Assembly (NCBI GenBank): GCA_038323655.1
Contig: JBBQHE010000202.1
Coordinates: 1 to 8,248 of the forward strand
Source of the DNA: Humitalea sp038323655
GTDB lineage: Bacteria; Pseudomonadota; Alphaproteobacteria; Acetobacterales; Acetobacteraceae
Direction of reading: 5' to 3'
Length of the DNA stretch: 8,248 bases
Shown: positions 5,556 through 8,248 of the stretch, piece by piece
Layout of the letters: each line of letters starts with the position of its first letter
Numbering within the stretch: position 1 is the first letter of the stretch
Program-made: the position numbers and the translations under genes
Notes under the pieces: model-generated
Databases searched by the model: none
What the model saw: the letters and a program-made list of their open reading frames with translations, nothing else
What the model was told of the DNA's origin: nothing

Positions 5556-7594
5556 GCGACCACCGCCAGCGCGTCCAGCGCCATGACCCCGGTTGCCATC
5601 ACCGCCAGCGGATTGACCTCGATCTCCAGCACCTCGCCCGGCGGGGTGCGCGACAGCGCCACCAGCGCATCTGCGAGTGCGGCAAGGTCCCCCGCCGGCC
5701 GGCCACGATACCCGGCCAGTGCCCGCAGGGCGGGCAATTCCGCGATCATCTCCAAGGCCACCTCCCGCGTTATCGGTGCGCAGCGCAGGCTTCGCGCGCC
5801 GGCAAGTTCCGCCAGAACGCCGCCCGGCGCCAGCAGCACCACGGGGCCCGCGGCCGCGTCGTGGCGCCAGCCGATCAGCACCTCGCCCAAGCCCCGCACC
5901 ATCGGGCTCACCAGAATGGCCGACACATCGGCATCGGGGCGGGCCATCCCCACGTCGCGGGCGATGGCAGCCCCTGCCGCTGCCAGGGCGGCGGCGTCGG
6001 CCAGGTTGAGGCGCACCCCGCCGACATCGCTCTTATGGCCGATCTCGGCCGACAGGATTTTCGCCACCACCGGAAAGCCGAAGGGCGGGGCGGTGGTGGC
6101 CAGCGCGGGCATGGCGACGGCGGGCGCGCGGGGTATGCCCAGCCGGTCCAGCAGCGCATGGGCCGACAATTCATCCAGCATCCGCCCGGCCGTGGCGGCA
6201 GCAGGCAGCGCCGCGCGCGGCACCGGCGGCCGGCGGGCAAAGGCGGCGGCGAAGGCGTCGGCGCAGCCCTCCGGCGTGCGGAAACAGGGCACGCCGGCGC
6301 GCGCCAGCATGGCCAGCGCCTCGGGCGCCTCGGGCACCAGGAAGGCCGCAAGCGGTGCGGCGCCCGCCGCGACCTCGGCGATCGGCTGGACCGCCAGGTC
6401 AGGCTGGAAACGGGCAGAGGAACCCACCACCGCCAACACCGCATCCAGCCCCGGATCGGCCAGGAAACCCGCCAGTGCGGCGCGCATCACCTCGGGCCGC
6501 GTGCCGGCCAGGGTCAGGTCCAGGATGCGTCCACCGGCGTTCTCGACCCCCGCCATACCCAGCGCCGCGACGGTGTCGGGGCCGGGCGGGGCGACCTCGA
6601 TCCCCAGCAGGCCCAGCCGATCCACCGCCATCGCCGCCCCGCCGCCGGTGGTGGTGACCACGCCGATCCGGGGTCTTTGCGCACGGCGCGCGGCGGGGAT
6701 GCGCGCCAGCAGGGCCGGTGCTTCGAGCAGGGCTTCCATCGTATCGACCCGGGCGATGCCGCAATCGGCCAGGAACGCCGCGGCCACGTCATCTTCGCCC
6801 GCCATCGCCCCGGTATGCGATTGGGCGAGTTCCGCCGCCGCCGCCGATCGACCGACGCGATACGCGACCACCGGCCGCCCGCGTGCTGCCGCGCGGGCGG
6901 CAAAGTCACGCAAGGCGGGCGTGGCGCGCAGCGATTCGAGGAACAGAAGGTAGGCTGTGACCGAAGGGTCATCGAGCGTCGCCGCACAGATCTCGCCGAT
7001 CGACAGATCGGCCTCGCCACCCACCGACACCAGCCCCGCAAAACCAAAGCCCCGCGCCCGGCCGCGACTGGCCAGCGCCCCGATCAGGCTGCCGGACTGG
7101 CTGGCCACGAATAGCCCGCCTGCCGGCAGGTCGGGCTCGGCGAAGGCGGCATTGGCGGTCAGCACCAGGCGCCGGCCCGGCACCACCAGGCCCAGGCTGG
7201 ACGGGCCCAGCAGGCGGGTGCCGCTGCCCGAGACCGACGCCGCCAGCGCCGCCTGGCGGGCCTGGCCCTCGGGCCCGGCTTCGGCAAAGCCCGCCGCCAT
7301 GACCGTGACCGCGGGGATGCCCAGGCGCACGCAATCGGCGACCGCGGCCATCGCGGCCTCGGTTCCCAGCAGCACGAAGGCGTGGTCGGGACGTCCGGGC
7401 AGGGCGTCGAGGCTGGGGAAGGCCGTTTCGCCCCCCACCGTGGCGCGGCGGGCCACCGGCCAGGCCTGGCCCTGCCAGCCCGCGGTCCGCAGAAACCGCA
7501 GCGGTCGGAAACCAGTCTTGCCCGGGTCGTCCGAGGCGCCGACGATGGCGACCGACTGCGGCGCCAGCAACGCCGATCCTGATCCTGCGTCCAT
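5552..7594 (-). CDS. Acetate--CoA ligase family protein (ADP-forming acyl-CoA synthetase type)
   Basis: The 680-residue product resembles single-chain ADP-forming acyl-CoA synthetases with fused alpha and beta parts, which make acyl-CoA from an acid, CoA and ATP through acyl phosphate and phosphohistidine intermediates. Residues about 8-105 form a CoA-binding Rossmann domain (SVAIVGASDDPGKTGFRPLR). Residues about 150-300 and 305-450 are the succinyl-CoA-ligase-like domains, with FVASQSGSL (162-170) and the expected phosphorylated histidine H260 in QSHTGAMAGED, plus VVTTTGGGAAMAVD (312-325). Residues about 465-680 form an ATP-grasp domain (FPVVAKILSAEIGHKSDVGG at 507-526, EIEVNPLAV at 657-665). 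There is no GNAT domain, so it is not a Pat-type protein acetyltransferase. No leader or membrane segment is seen, so it should be cytoplasmic. It is first in the minus-strand set, its stop overlaps the MmgE/PrpD start, and it faces the divergent receptor gene. GAGGA lies only two bases before the ATG at 7594, with a G-run further upstream. Acid specificity is unknown. Confidence 0.92.
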   Translation of the reverse strand: MDAGSGSALLAPQSVAIVGASDDPGKTGFRPLRFLRTAGWQGQAWPVARRATVGGETAFPSLDALPGRPDHAFVLLGTEAAMAAVADCVRLGIPAVTVMAAGFAEAGPEGQARQAALAASVSGSGTRLLGPSSLGLVVPGRRLVLTANAAFAEPDLPAGGLFVASQSGSLIGALASRGRARGFGFAGLVSVGGEADLSIGEICAATLDDPSVTAYLLFLESLRATPALRDFAARAAARGRPVVAYRVGRSAAAAELAQSHTGAMAGEDDVAAAFLADCGIARVDTMEALLEAPALLARIPAARRAQRPRIGVVTTTGGGAAMAVDRLGLLGIEVAPPGPDTVAALGMAGVENAGGRILDLTLAGTRPEVMRAALAGFLADPGLDAVLAVVGSSARFQPDLAVQPIAEVAAGAAPLAAFLVPEAPEALAMLARAGVPCFRTPEGCADAFAAAFARRPPVPRAALPAAATAGRMLDELSAHALLDRLGIPRAPAVAMPALATTAPPFGFPVVAKILSAEIGHKSDVGGVRLNLADAAALAAAGAAIARDVGMARPDADVSAILVSPMVRGLGEVLIGWRHDAAAGPVVLLAPGGVLAELAGARSLRCAPITREVALEMIAELPALRALAGYRGRPAGDLAALADALVALSRTPPGEVLEIEVNPLAVMATGVMALDALAVVA

Positions 7595-7730
7595 GTCCTC
7601 AGCCCCCCCGCCGCTGCCATGCCTGAAATACCTGACACCCGGGCATAGCGGTCTATCGGCCTATCGCGCGCCAGGCGTTATCGTGCAAAGGCCGGGTGCG
7701 AGGACAATGCAGCCCGGCGGGAGGACCAAC
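7595..7730. promoter_or_regulatory. Divergent intergenic region with short repeated and dyad motifs
   Basis: This 136-bp gap between the ligase (minus) and the second receptor (plus) must carry the 5' ends of both transcripts. It is less GC-rich in its centre than the genes. CTATCG occurs at 7653-7658 and 7661-7666 (8-base spacing) and TTATCG at 7678-7683. ATAG (7645-7648) forms dyads with both CTAT copies (4- and 12-base spacers). These could be operator half-sites. I cannot identify -35 and -10 boxes with confidence. Confidence 0.35.
7720..7725 (+). promoter_or_regulatory. Strong Shine-Dalgarno before the second receptor
   Basis: GGAGGA is within the purine run 7719-7725. Its core GGAGG is 6 bases before the GTG at 7731 and 12 before the in-frame ATG at 7737, so spacing favours GTG while codon preference favours ATG. 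The two choices differ by only two residues. Confidence 0.65.
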
Positions 7731-8248
7731 GTGACCATGCTGTCTCGCCGCGCCCTGCTGGCCGCAGGCCTTGCCGCCCCCGCGATCCTGCGCGCCCCTG
7801 CCGTGATGGCCCAGGGCGCCGCCTGGAGCCCCGACCGGTCGATCCGGCTGGTCGTGCCCTTCACCCCGGGCGGTACCACCGACATCCTCGCTCGCCTGCT
7901 GGGCCCGGCGCTGAGTGCCGCACTCGGCCAGCCGGTGGTGGTGGAAAACCGCGGCGGCGCCGGCGGCACCGTGGGCACCGAGATGGTGTCCCGCGCAGCC
8001 CCCGACGGCACCACGATCATGATGGGGCATATCGGCACGCTGGCGGTGAACCCGGGGCTTTACACGCGCCTCGGCTACGACCCGCTGACCGGGCTGACAC
8101 CGATCGGCCAGATGGCGGTGGTGCCGAACATCCTGGTGGTGAACCCGGCCAAGGTGGCCGCGCGCGACGTGCCGGGGCTGGTGGCGATGGCCAAGGCACG
8201 GCCGGGCGCGCTGTCCTATGGCTCGGGCGGCAATGGCTCGGCCGCGCA
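7731..8248 (+). CDS. Second Bug/TctC family substrate-binding protein, 3' truncated by window end
   Basis: An open frame runs from 7731 to the window edge, giving about 172 residues, roughly the first half of a receptor usually about 320 long. The leader LSRRALLAAGLAAPAI has an SRR-A-L-L twin-arginine-like start and ends near VMAQ at about residue 28, so export to the periplasm by Tat or Sec is expected. The family signatures are present: PFTPGGTTDILAR (residues 43-55), VENRGGAGGTVGTE (71-84), an APDGTTIMMGHIGTLAVNP segment (90-108), and LSYGSGGNGSAA (161-172) at the edge. It is divergent from the ligase gene. It differs clearly from the receptor at 3095-4069 outside the shared motifs, so it is a paralogue rather than a recent duplicate, and it may bind a different acid. 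The ATG at 7737 is an alternative start. An ATG at 7707 is in frame but poorly spaced from its purine-rich site. Confidence 0.93.
   Translation, partial: MTMLSRRALLAAGLAAPAILRAPAVMAQGAAWSPDRSIRLVVPFTPGGTTDILARLLGPALSAALGQPVVVENRGGAGGTVGTEMVSRAAPDGTTIMMGHIGTLAVNPGLYTRLGYDPLTGLTPIGQMAVVPNILVVNPAKVAARDVPGLVAMAKARPGALSYGSGGNGSAA

Noticed and set aside
4179..6953. A 924-codon open frame on the plus strand opposite the MmgE/PrpD and ligase genes
   Set aside because: Its translation is low-complexity Arg/Gly/Ala/Ser-rich without any family motif, and it runs antisense to two genes with clear domains. Long antisense frames without stops are expected at this GC content.
7653..8038. Two overlapping 125-codon minus-strand frames at the right end
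   Set aside because: They lie antisense to the clearly recognisable second Bug receptor and have no family features.

Overview
This is a GC-rich (about 70% by eye) bacterial window with tight coding density and strongly GC-biased third codon positions. The gene set (two Bug/TctC-type solute receptors with RR-type leaders, an MmgE/PrpD protein, an acetate--CoA-ligase-like enzyme and a BTAD-type regulator) suggests an alphaproteobacterium of the Acetobacteraceae/Roseomonas type. A GC-rich betaproteobacterium is the main alternative. The assignment is inferred from gene content and style, since no marker gene is present.

Layout. Bases 1-860 (+) hold the remains of a membrane-protein gene of unknown family. 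Coding-like sequence jumps between three reading frames, so the gene is either decayed or the sequence contains indels. Bases 861-1022 are a non-coding gap between convergent genes, with two GC-rich hairpins and a 13-bp tandem duplication. On the minus strand, read from right to left, lie four genes: an acyl-CoA ligase of the ADP-forming acetyl-CoA synthetase type (7594-5552), an MmgE/PrpD family protein (5555-4185, start overlapping the ligase stop), a Bug/TctC periplasmic receptor (4069-3095) and a BTAD/TPR transcriptional regulator (2990-1023). A 15-bp tandem repeat sits between the MmgE/PrpD gene and the receptor gene. A perfect 11-bp hairpin sits between the receptor and regulator genes. 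A second Bug/TctC receptor starts at 7731 on the plus strand and runs off the window end. It is divergent from the ligase across a 136-bp intergenic region that should carry both promoters.

How the genes may work together (inference). The receptors would capture a carboxylate in the periplasm, the ligase would convert it or a breakdown product to a CoA thioester, and the MmgE/PrpD protein would act on a tricarboxylate- or methylcitrate-like intermediate as hydratase/dehydratase or decarboxylase. The BTAD/TPR protein could control the cassette. No TctA/TctB membrane subunits are in the window, so the receptors depend on a transporter encoded elsewhere. I found no tRNA, rRNA, CRISPR array, insertion sequence or phage gene. 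The single families are known. The less ordinary items are the regulator architecture attached to a catabolic operon, the 15-bp repeats and the regulator-leader hairpin.
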